Below, one piece after another: positions 1 through 5,539 of a DNA stretch of 7,119 bases. The stretch is from a bacterium. Lineage in GTDB: Bacteria; Desulfobacterota; S145-22. How positions within the stretch are numbered: position 1 is the first letter of the stretch; each line of letters starts with the position of its first letter. Position numbers and translations under genes: made by a program. The notes under the pieces were generated by a model, which had not been told where the DNA came from, did no database searches, and was given only the letters and a program-made list of their open reading frames with translations. The stretch is taken from NCBI GenBank assembly GCA_027073795.1, contig JALTEW010000301.1, forward strand, positions 1-7,119, written 5' to 3'.

Positions 1-721
1 ATACCCCGAGGGCATTGGAGCCTCCCCCCACGCAGGCATAAATCCGGTTTGGTAGTTTCCCTTCACGTTCCATGACCTGCCTGTGTGTTTCCTTACCGAT
101 AATCGACTGGAAGTACGCGACCATCTCGGGGAAAGGGTGGGGACCACAGGCAGTGCCGAGAACGTAGTGTGTGCTGTTCATGTTGGTTATCCAGTCCCGC
201 AACGCCTCGTTAATGGCGTCTTTCAAAATCATGGTCCCGTCACTTACTGGGATGACCTCGGCGCCCAGCTGCTCCATCCAGAAGACATTCGGCCGTTGCC
301 GCGCAACATCCACCTTTCCCATGTAGATGGTGCACTGGAACCCAAACCTTGCCGCCATGGTTGCTGTGGCAACCCCGTGCTGACCGGCGCCTGTCTCGGC
401 AATGACCCTGGTTTTCCCCATCCTTTTTGCAAGAAGTCCCTGACCAATGACATTGTTTAGCTTATGGGCGCCGGTGTGATTCAGGTCTTCCCGTTTGATA
501 TAGACGCGAGCAGTCCCGAAGGTGTGTGTAAGATTTTCCGCAAATGTAAGCGGGGTGGGCCTGCAGGAATAGGTGGACAGGATTTTTTCATATTCGGCCC
601 AGAAATTAGGGTCCCTTCTGGCTTGTTTAAAGGCGTCTGTGAGTTCTTCAACGGTGGAGAAAAGCACCTCGGGTACAAAAGCGCCCCCGAATTCCCCGTA
701 ATAGCCTCTTCTATGACTCAT
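1..721 (-). CDS. trpB: Tryptophan synthase beta subunit (partial, N-terminal 240 residues)
   Basis: This is the PLP-dependent beta chain that condenses indole with serine to give tryptophan, working as an alpha2-beta2 complex with TrpA in the cytoplasm. The frame is open from an ATG at 721-719 to the window edge, 240 codons of the roughly 400 usual. Visible motifs are GEFGG (residues 9-13), HTGAHKLNN with the PLP-binding Lys87, ETGAGQHG with catalytic Glu109, and the phosphate-binding GGGSNA loop at 232-237. These numbers match enterobacterial TrpB exactly, so there is no indel in this part. The sequence is of the TrpB1 type that partners with TrpA, not the longer TrpB2 type. The start overlaps the trpF end by 11 bp and has a strong Shine-Dalgarno (AAGGAG, 6-nt spacer). 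The C-terminal part and the presumed trpA lie outside the window. Confidence 0.97.
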   Translation of the reverse strand, partial: MSHRRGYYGEFGGAFVPEVLFSTVEELTDAFKQARRDPNFWAEYEKILSTYSCRPTPLTFAENLTHTFGTARVYIKREDLNHTGAHKLNNVIGQGLLAKRMGKTRVIAETGAGQHGVATATMAARFGFQCTIYMGKVDVARQRPNVFWMEQLGAEVIPVSDGTMILKDAINEALRDWITNMNSTHYVLGTACGPHPFPEMVAYFQSIIGKETHRQVMEREGKLPNRIYACVGGGSNALGV

Positions 722-1370
722 GTATTGCTCCTTCCCTATTCACATGGGCGATTTTTTTCATCAATTCTTCCATGAGGAACCGACTCTTTTCCCCCGGGCT
801 TTGTTCTATCCCGCTGTTTATATCCACCGCAAAGGGACGAACGGTCAGAATAGCCTCCTCGATATTGTCAGGATGAAGACCTCCTGCCAGGATGATTGGT
901 ATCCCGGTGTTTTTTGCCTCTCCTGCAAGGTCCCAGTCAAAGGTGCTTCCCGTTCCCCCTTTTTTTCCCTCGGAATAGGTGTCGAGAAGCAGTGCCCGCA
1001 CCTTGCCTGCATAGGACCCGACCTCTTGAAGGGATGAGCTGGATCGTACCCTGATGGCCTTGACACATCGAGGCATGAGCGATTCGCACATCTCCGGGGA
1101 TTCATCCCCATGAAGCTGTACAAGATCCAGGCCGCAAAAGGCCATTATTTCCCGTATCCTCGCCGGTTCTTCATTCACAAACACCCCAACGGTTTGCACA
1201 AAAGGCGGGAGACATCGGATAATCCTTCGGGCTTTTTCAGGCGGTATGGCCCTGGGACTACGGGCAAAGATGAACCCAAGGGCATCAACCCCCATCTCCG
1301 CCGCCATAAGCGCGTCAAATTTATTTGTTATACCACAGACCTTGACCCTTACCACTATCCTTTTCCTCAC
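711..1370 (-). CDS. trpF: Phosphoribosylanthranilate isomerase
   Basis: TrpF performs the Amadori rearrangement of N-(5'-phosphoribosyl)anthranilate to CdRP, the third step after chorismate. It is a single-domain (beta/alpha)8 barrel; 219 residues is normal for a monofunctional enzyme. Visible are KVCGIT with the general-base Cys12, QLHGDE (85-90), LLLDT with the general-acid Asp130, a GGTGSTFDW stretch (138-146), the phosphate-binding LAGGL (161-165) and DINSGIE (183-189). The GTG at 1370-1368 overlaps the trpC stop by 4 bp and has GAGG 7 nt upstream, which favours coupled translation. A second GTG at 1355-1353 would give an N-terminus beginning MVRVKVCGIT, as in many homologues, and has AGGA 8 nt upstream, so the start is uncertain by five codons. 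It is not fused to TrpC, unlike in Escherichia coli. Confidence 0.96.
   Translation of the reverse strand: MRKRIVVRVKVCGITNKFDALMAAEMGVDALGFIFARSPRAIPPEKARRIIRCLPPFVQTVGVFVNEEPARIREIMAFCGLDLVQLHGDESPEMCESLMPRCVKAIRVRSSSSLQEVGSYAGKVRALLLDTYSEGKKGGTGSTFDWDLAGEAKNTGIPIILAGGLHPDNIEEAILTVRPFAVDINSGIEQSPGEKSRFLMEELMKKIAHVNREGAIHES
728..733 (-). promoter_or_regulatory. Ribosome binding site of trpB
   Basis: The minus strand reads AAGGAG followed by a 6-nt spacer and the ATG at 721-719. It lies inside the 3' end of trpF and fixes the trpB start despite the 11-bp gene overlap. Confidence 0.85.
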
Positions 1371-2161
1371 TTTGCCGCCTCGACCAATTCTTTCGTCTTC
1401 TCTTCCGGGTTTCCACTCTTCATGAGGGCGGTTCCGACCAATACCGCGTCCACCCCGGTCTTTTTCAATAGCCTGATATCAGCTTCGGTGGATATCCCGC
1501 TTTCACTCACCACAATACGGTCCTTCGGAACCAGGGGGGCAAGCTCCAGGGTGGTTCGGAGATCCACATGAAACGTGTCCAGGTTTCTGTTGTTGATGCC
1601 TATGATATCGGCGCCGGCCGCCATTGCTTTCTCAATGTCGGAGGCATCATGTACTTCGGTAAGGGCCGCCATTCCCAGCTCGTTCGTCATATTAAATAAT
1701 TTCTTAAGCTGTCCCTCTGAAAGGATACGCGCGATCAATAGGATGGCATCCGCACCATAGAAAAGGGACTCTGTTACCTGGCAGGGATCCAGAATAAAAT
1801 CTTTGCGTAGTATGGGTAAAGAGATTGCACGTTTGAGGCGAGGCAGTTGTTCCAAGTCGCCGCCAAAGAATGCCTTATCCGTAAGAAGAGAGACCACTGC
1901 TGCACCAGCCATTTCATAGCTCTTTCCAATTGAAACAGGGTCGGTTTTTTTACGAATATGTCCTGCAGAAGGAGAGGCAAACTTTATCTCGGCGATGACA
2001 CTGATTTTCTCATGCACGCGCAATGCCCCCTTGAAGTCACGCGTAGGGCACAGTGTGTGTGAATCCTCCGCGTGCGTCCTCCCCTTTTTTAGGGCCTCCA
2101 CTTCTTTTTGCTTATGGGCCAGTATTTCTATCAGTCGCGAATGTATGTCCTGCCTCCCCAC
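1367..2161 (-). CDS. trpC: Indole-3-glycerol-phosphate synthase
   Basis: TrpC closes and decarboxylates CdRP to indole-3-glycerol phosphate, the substrate of the TrpA subunit. The 264-residue length is that of a stand-alone (beta/alpha)8-barrel enzyme. Family catalytic residues are all present: Glu58 and Lys60 in VIAEIKFASPSAG, Lys120 in PILRKDFI, Glu169 in LTEVHD, Asn190 in GINNRNL, and the Ser of VVSESGIS (about 219-223). The start is taken as GTG at 2161-2159, because an in-frame TGA lies two codons upstream and no ATG follows before the conserved helix around residues 10-25. This start lies inside the 3' end of trpD (31-bp overlap) and has no clear Shine-Dalgarno, so translation probably depends on ribosomes finishing trpD. 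The stop overlaps the trpF start by 4 bp. Confidence 0.96.
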   Translation of the reverse strand: MGRQDIHSRLIEILAHKQKEVEALKKGRTHAEDSHTLCPTRDFKGALRVHEKISVIAEIKFASPSAGHIRKKTDPVSIGKSYEMAGAAVVSLLTDKAFFGGDLEQLPRLKRAISLPILRKDFILDPCQVTESLFYGADAILLIARILSEGQLKKLFNMTNELGMAALTEVHDASDIEKAMAAGADIIGINNRNLDTFHVDLRTTLELAPLVPKDRIVVSESGISTEADIRLLKKTGVDAVLVGTALMKSGNPEEKTKELVEAAK

Positions 2162-3237
2162 GGTTCATCACGGGCAAAATTCTTGCTCTCGTTTGTTAAG
2201 CGAACAAGGGAATCAAGCTTTTCCCTGGCACGACCTGAATCGATGGAATCCTTTGCCCTCTCAATCCCCTCCGTAAAATCATTATCCAAGCCTGCCACCA
2301 CAAATGCCGCTGCGGAATTGAGCAGGACTATATCTCTTTTGGGCCCTCTTTCGCCATCCAGTATTTTTCGGATAATCCGGGCGTTTTCCATGGCGTTTCC
2401 TCCCCTGATGGCCTCGGGGGCGGCGCGATAAAATCCATATTCTTCCGGGGTCATTTCGAATGTTTCGACTTTGCCTTTCTTTAAATGCGAGACAGTAGTG
2501 GGTCCGCAGATACTGATCTCGTCATATGTGCCTTCTCCACAAACCACAAAGGCCTCTCTGGTTCCCAACCTTTCAAGCACCTGCGCGATGGTTTCGGTAA
2601 GATGTGGATAGTAGACGCCGAGAACCTGTGAGGTGGCCCCTGCGGGGTTGGTAAGCGGACCCAACAGGTTAAAGATGGTCCTCACGCCTATCTCCCGCCT
2701 GGGTCCTGCCGCGAATCTCATGGCCCCATGGAATAGTGGTGCATAGAGAAACCCTATTCCGATCTCCCGAATGCATCGTTCAACATCCGAAACATTAACA
2801 TCAAGGTTAACGCCTAAATTTTCCAGGACATCCGCGCTCCCACACCGGCTGGAAACAGCCCTGTTCCCATGCTTGGCAACCTTGACCCCGGCCCCCGCCG
2901 CCACAAAGGCCGTGGTGGTGGATACATTGAATGTATTGGTTCCGTCTCCGCCTGTCCCACAGGTATCCAGAATGGTCTCATCATCCACATTGATCTCGTC
3001 GCGATCAATGTGCACAAGATGGTTATTGACCTTCATCTTGGCGGCCTTGGCACGCATAACCCTAGCTGCCCCGGTGATCTCGTCTACGGTTTCGCCCTTC
3101 ATCCTAAGGGCCGTGACAAAGGAACCGATCTGAGCGGGTGTGGCGTTGCCGGTCATGATTTCCTCCATGACCTCTTCCATCTCCTTTTCTGTGAGGTTTT
3201 CCTGTTTAACTACCTTTGCGATTGCCTGTTTGATCAT
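2131..3237 (-). CDS. trpD: Anthranilate phosphoribosyltransferase
   Basis: TrpD transfers the phosphoribosyl group of PRPP to anthranilate. It belongs to the class of phosphoribosyltransferases related to nucleoside phosphorylases, with an N-terminal helical domain and an alpha/beta domain. Seen here are the PRPP-binding DTCGTGGDGTNTFN (91-104), KHGNR (122-126), SSRCGSADVLE (129-139), RTIFNLLGPLTNP (186-198) and the metal-binding Asp-Glu pair at 239-240. At 368 residues it is somewhat longer than the usual 330-350; the extra length includes a C-terminal tail (about 350-368), part of it encoded where trpD overlaps trpC. It is a separate gene, not fused to TrpG as in enterics. The ATG at 3237-3235 overlaps the trpG stop (ATGA) and has a very good AAGGAGG 9 nt upstream. 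Confidence 0.97.
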   Translation of the reverse strand: MIKQAIAKVVKQENLTEKEMEEVMEEIMTGNATPAQIGSFVTALRMKGETVDEITGAARVMRAKAAKMKVNNHLVHIDRDEINVDDETILDTCGTGGDGTNTFNVSTTTAFVAAGAGVKVAKHGNRAVSSRCGSADVLENLGVNLDVNVSDVERCIREIGIGFLYAPLFHGAMRFAAGPRREIGVRTIFNLLGPLTNPAGATSQVLGVYYPHLTETIAQVLERLGTREAFVVCGEGTYDEISICGPTTVSHLKKGKVETFEMTPEEYGFYRAAPEAIRGGNAMENARIIRKILDGERGPKRDIVLLNSAAAFVVAGLDNDFTEGIERAKDSIDSGRAREKLDSLVRLTNESKNFARDEPWGGRTYIRD

Positions 3238-3812
3238 GATTGATTTCCTCCTTTTAACAAAAAGTTTTTAATAAGTTTCATCCCTTCCCGTGTCAAAATG
3301 GATTCGGGGTGAAACTGGACCCCTTCTACCCTGTATGCGCGATGCCTTACCCCCATGACCTCTCCCTCTTCTGTCCAGGCGCTCACCTTGAGGCAATCGG
3401 GGACCGTGGCCCGGTCTACTATCAGGGAATGATACCGAGTTGCCTCAAAAGGGTTGGGAAGACCGTTGAAAATCGTTTCTCCGTCGTGAAAGACAGGGGA
3501 GGTCTTTCCGTGTATGATGCGATCTGCCTTTACTACCTTGCCTCCATAAGCAGCGGCAATGGCCTGGTGACCGAGGCAGACCCCCAGAATGGGTATCTTA
3601 GACCCAAGATGACGGATGGCCTCTATGGAGATACCAGCCCCTTCCGGAGTGCATGGCCCGGGAGAAATGAGGAGGGCAGAGGGGTTCAGTCGTTCCATAT
3701 CGGGAATGCCTATCTCATCGTTCCGTAAAACGCTCACCTCCTGTCCCATGGTTTCAATCATCTGGACCAGGTTGTAGGTAAAGGAATCGTAGTTATCAAT
3801 CACCAAAATCAT
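3234..3812 (-). CDS. trpG: Anthranilate synthase component II, glutamine amidotransferase
   Basis: TrpG is the class I glutamine amidotransferase that hydrolyses glutamine and channels ammonia to TrpE for anthranilate formation. At 192 residues it is the standard stand-alone size. The catalytic triad is intact: the nucleophile Cys79 in GVCLGHQ (77-83), His168 and Glu170 in VQFHPES. Other family marks are the N-terminal DNYDSFTYNL (6-15), SPGPCTPEGAG (50-60) and HGK (101-103). The ATG at 3812-3810 overlaps the trpE stop by 4 bp (ATGA). A purine-rich AGGAAGG abuts it with an unusually short spacer, so coupling to trpE translation is likely, as expected for 1:1 subunits. TrpG and PabA are close homologues, and this subunit could also serve para-aminobenzoate synthesis; the position beside trpE makes the trp role the main one. 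Confidence 0.97.
   Translation of the reverse strand: MILVIDNYDSFTYNLVQMIETMGQEVSVLRNDEIGIPDMERLNPSALLISPGPCTPEGAGISIEAIRHLGSKIPILGVCLGHQAIAAAYGGKVVKADRIIHGKTSPVFHDGETIFNGLPNPFEATRYHSLIVDRATVPDCLKVSAWTEEGEVMGVRHRAYRVEGVQFHPESILTREGMKLIKNFLLKGGNQS
3247..3253 (-). promoter_or_regulatory. Ribosome binding site of trpD
   Basis: The minus strand reads AAGGAGG with a 9-nt spacer to the trpD ATG, located in the last codons of trpG. It supports the ATGA-overlap start and allows initiation independent of termination on trpG. Confidence 0.85.
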
Positions 3813-5284
3813 CCTTCCTGTGCCCTTTCAATGGCCTTGAACATACCCGCAGCCTTTTTCAAGGTCTCCTCGAATTCCTTTTCCGGTGAGGAGTCGTATA
3901 CAATACCTGCCCCCACCTGGATGGAGAGGCTGTCTTTTGAAAGCGTGATTGTCCGTATGGTGATGCAGAAATCCATATCTCCGTTGAAACCAAAATAGCC
4001 CACGGCCCCGGCATAGGCCCCTCTGGGACAGGGCTCCAGCTCGTTGATGATCTGCATGGCCCTGATCTTTGGGGCGCCGGTGACGGTGCCGGCGGGAAAG
4101 GCGGACATGAAGAGATCAAAGCAATCCAGACCCGGTTTCAGTTTCCCCTCAACATGCGAGACGATATGCATCACGTGCGAGTATCGCTCCACCTCCATGA
4201 ATCTGGGCACTTCAACGGAGCCCGGAATTGCAACCCTGCCCACGTCGTTTCTGCCCAAATCCACCAGCATGATATGTTCAGCCCTCTCTTTGGGATCCGT
4301 TATGAGTTCTCTTTCCAATGCCTCATCCTCGCTTGTTGTCGCTCCCCTGGGTCGTGTTCCGGCGATAGGCCTGAGCTCGATTCTTCTGCCGGTGAGTCGG
4401 ACGAGTACTTCCGGGGAAGCCCCAATCAGCCTTGTGTCGCCAAAATTGAGATAGAACATGTAGGGGGAGGGATTGACACTCCGTAAGGTGCGATAAAGGC
4501 TGAAAGAATCCCCTGAGATATCGGCTGAAAACCTCTGTGACAGGACCACCTGGATCACATCACCAGCAACGATATAATCTTTTGCCTTACTTACCGCTTT
4601 TTTAAACCCCCTTCTGCTGATATTGGGAACAAGGTGAGATACGTGGAGAGATTTATCCTCCGACTGGCGAAGCAGAGGGGCCTTGAGCTTTGAAATGACC
4701 CCATCTATTTCCCTAACAGCCTTTTCGTAAGCAATATCTGCATTGTCGTTATCCTCTAAGTGTACAAACATGACTACCTTTACCTGGTGTGTCAGGTGAT
4801 CAAAGATGATGAGCAGCTTGGGCGCTATAAAGACACTCTCGGGAGAATCCGGGTCCACGGGGTAAGGCCACTGGATTGGCTCCCATTTTCTTACCAGATC
4901 ATAGTTGAAATATCCTACGAGGCCGCCTGGGAAGGGCAAGTTTTCTTGGTCTTCTGCAGGGTGGAATGCTCTGTTTATATCCCTCAGGAGCTCCAGGGGG
5001 TTTCCCACATTATTCAATCTGATTTTTTTGCCCCCTTTCCAGATTTCCATATCTTGATCCCGCACAAAGACAACCAAGTGAGGATTCCACCCAATGAAGC
5101 TGTATCTTCCCCATCTCTTGCCGAACTCAGCGCTTTCAAAGAGGAATGTAAAAGGCTTCCCCCTGATCTTCAGGTATGCCGAAACAGGGGTTTCCGTGTC
5201 GGCCAGGATCTCACAATGCACGGCGATAACATTACTCCACTTGGCCATTTGCTCAAATTCGTGAAAATTGGGTGTTGCTTTCAA
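3809..5284 (-). CDS. trpE: Anthranilate synthase component I
   Basis: TrpE converts chorismate to anthranilate with ammonia supplied by TrpG; it is the committed step and usual control point of the pathway. The 491 residues comprise the N-terminal anthranilate synthase domain and the C-terminal chorismate-binding domain. Catalytic-domain motifs include GDVIQVVLSQR (241-251), RPIAGTRPRG (305-314), ELITDPKERAEHIMLVDLGR (326-345, His337), PAGTVTGAPK (397-406) and GAGIVYDS plus the metal-ligand region near EETLKKA (458-478). Residues linked to tryptophan feedback inhibition are kept: FLFESAE (47-53) and NPSPYMFY (271-278). The start is TTG at 5284-5282, chosen because GGAG lies 7 nt upstream, the N-terminus PNFHEFEQMAK aligns with the family, and the first in-frame ATG (residue 13) would remove that region. 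It follows the trpL attenuator. Confidence 0.97.
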   Translation of the reverse strand: MKATPNFHEFEQMAKWSNVIAVHCEILADTETPVSAYLKIRGKPFTFLFESAEFGKRWGRYSFIGWNPHLVVFVRDQDMEIWKGGKKIRLNNVGNPLELLRDINRAFHPAEDQENLPFPGGLVGYFNYDLVRKWEPIQWPYPVDPDSPESVFIAPKLLIIFDHLTHQVKVVMFVHLEDNDNADIAYEKAVREIDGVISKLKAPLLRQSEDKSLHVSHLVPNISRRGFKKAVSKAKDYIVAGDVIQVVLSQRFSADISGDSFSLYRTLRSVNPSPYMFYLNFGDTRLIGASPEVLVRLTGRRIELRPIAGTRPRGATTSEDEALERELITDPKERAEHIMLVDLGRNDVGRVAIPGSVEVPRFMEVERYSHVMHIVSHVEGKLKPGLDCFDLFMSAFPAGTVTGAPKIRAMQIINELEPCPRGAYAGAVGYFGFNGDMDFCITIRTITLSKDSLSIQVGAGIVYDSSPEKEFEETLKKAAGMFKAIERAQEG

Positions 5285-5291
5285 CTCATTG

Positions 5292-5296
5292 CTCCA
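5292..5296 (-). promoter_or_regulatory. Ribosome binding site of trpE
   Basis: The minus strand reads TGGAG with a 7-nt spacer to a TTG start. Only three nucleotides separate it from the U-run of the attenuator terminator, so an intact terminator hairpin would sit inside the footprint of an initiating ribosome. Confidence 0.75.
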
Positions 5297-5299
5297 TAT

Positions 5300-5336
5300 A
5301 AAAAAGCCGTGGGGCTTTCGGCCCCACGGCTTTTTT
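5300..5336 (-). terminator. Rho-independent terminator of the trp attenuator (segments D:E)
   Basis: Ten perfect G/C-rich pairs (5321-5330 with 5306-5315) are extended by six A-U pairs (5331-5336 with 5300-5305) around a 5-nt loop CGAAA. The minus-strand transcript ends in six U residues, the last 15 nt before the trpE start codon. It therefore stops transcription from upstream before trpE, serving as the attenuator and also as the terminator for aroE-aroA read-through. Because the flanks are A6 and T6, it could work in both directions. No gene on the plus strand runs into it. Confidence 0.93.
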
Positions 5337-5369
5337 AAAAAATCCTATACGTCAAGCGCCCGTGGAGCC
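5320..5369 (-). promoter_or_regulatory. Antiterminator hairpin of the trp leader (segments C:D)
   Basis: On the minus-strand RNA, 5369-5360 (GGCUCCACGG) pairs without gaps with 5329-5320 (CCGUGGGGCC): nine Watson-Crick pairs and one G-U, with a 30-nt loop. It uses nearly all of the left arm of the terminator, so the two structures exclude each other. Pairing was traced by hand; no folding energy was computed. Confidence 0.82.
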
Positions 5370-5388
5370 TTTGGGAATGGGCCCACGG
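5360..5388 (-). promoter_or_regulatory. Anti-antiterminator hairpin of the trp leader (segments B:C)
   Basis: RNA 5388-5380 (CCGUGGGCC) pairs with 5369-5360 with eight Watson-Crick pairs, one G-U and a single bulged C at 5367, around a 10-nt loop. Forming it occupies segment C, which releases segment D for the terminator. It competes with both the A:B and the C:D pairings. Confidence 0.75.
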
Positions 5389-5424
5389 TCACTTGTTTAC
5401 CTTTTTACATCGGGCCCATCTCCC
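5373..5424 (-). promoter_or_regulatory. Leader-peptide-overlapping hairpin (segments A:B), ribosome-sensing element
   Basis: RNA 5424-5412 (GGGAGAUGGGCCC), which codes for trpL residues 26-30, pairs with 5384-5373 (GGGCCCAUUCCC) through twelve Watson-Crick pairs and one bulged G at 5420; a G-U at 5411/5385 can be added. The trpL stop codon is in the loop. A ribosome on the Trp codons would leave segment A free, while a ribosome at the stop codon would cover it. Formation of A:B removes six bases from segment B and so favours the antiterminator. Confidence 0.75.
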
Positions 5425-5500
5425 TGTAAGAGCTGAGCCACCACCACTTACACAATGGATTAATTAAACCAAATCCCGAATATTTTTCTCTCTCATTCAT
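5405..5500 (-). CDS. trpL: trp operon leader peptide, 31 residues with three consecutive Trp
   Basis: This short gene encodes a peptide whose translation senses charged tRNA-Trp and sets the fold of the downstream leader RNA; the peptide itself is presumably discarded. It starts with ATG at 5500-5498, begins MNEREKY, reaches LCKWWWLSSY with Trp at residues 19-21 (TGG TGG TGG at 5446-5438), and ends at TAA 5407-5405. AGAGG lies 10 nt upstream of the ATG. It begins 35 nt after the aroA stop and ends about 120 nt before trpE. The position, the Trp run and the complementary segments A-E that follow all fit a classic leader peptide. It is longer than the 14-residue E. coli peptide. No sequence similarity search was possible, so the call rests on codon content and context. 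Confidence 0.9.
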   Translation of the reverse strand: MNEREKYSGFGLINPLCKWWWLSSYREMGPM

Positions 5501-5510
5501 ATCGAGTAAA

Positions 5511-5515
5511 CCTCT
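5511..5515 (-). promoter_or_regulatory. Ribosome binding site of trpL
   Basis: The minus strand reads AGAGG with a 10-nt spacer to the trpL ATG. The spacing is slightly long but acceptable. It is part of the transcript only if transcription starts upstream of it, for example in aroA or further up. Confidence 0.55.
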
Positions 5516-5539
5516 ATCAAATGTAAATTACAATGTCAA
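5511..5539 (-). promoter_or_regulatory. Possible sigma70-type promoter before trpL
   Basis: A perfect -35 hexamer TTGACA (5539-5534) overlaps the aroA stop codon. Seventeen nucleotides on, a poor -10 TAGAGG (3 of 6 matches) is preceded by TGA, which resembles an extended -10. If used, the start site would fall around 5502-5504, so trpL would be nearly leaderless and its AGAGG would not be transcribed. The -35 match could be chance. Confidence 0.3.

Noticed and set aside
83..460. Plus-strand open frame of 125 codons opposite trpB, and similar plus-strand frames across the window (e.g. 1110-1571, 3309-3728, 4760-5338)
   Set aside because: They lie antisense to clearly conserved trp genes, show no recognisable domains and have low-complexity antisense-type composition; they are shadows of the real genes.
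5282..5298. Two minimal AUG-to-stop frames (AUG GAG CAA UGA and AUG AGU UGA) between the terminator and trpE
   Set aside because: They overlap the trpE ribosome site and start codon, lack their own ribosome sites and contain no Trp codon; most likely chance.
5300..5336. The hairpin as only a simple terminator of aroA
   Set aside because: It lies about 200 nt after aroA, directly before trpE, and is preceded by an alternative pairing partner and a Trp-rich leader frame; it probably does end aro transcripts but that alone does not explain these features.
5360..5450. A T-box riboswitch for tRNA-Trp, suggested by the UGG triplets before a terminator
   Set aside because: The conserved T-box sequence (AGGGUGGNACCGCG type) is absent, and the UGG triplets are in frame within a short gene with its own start and stop, which fits a leader peptide.
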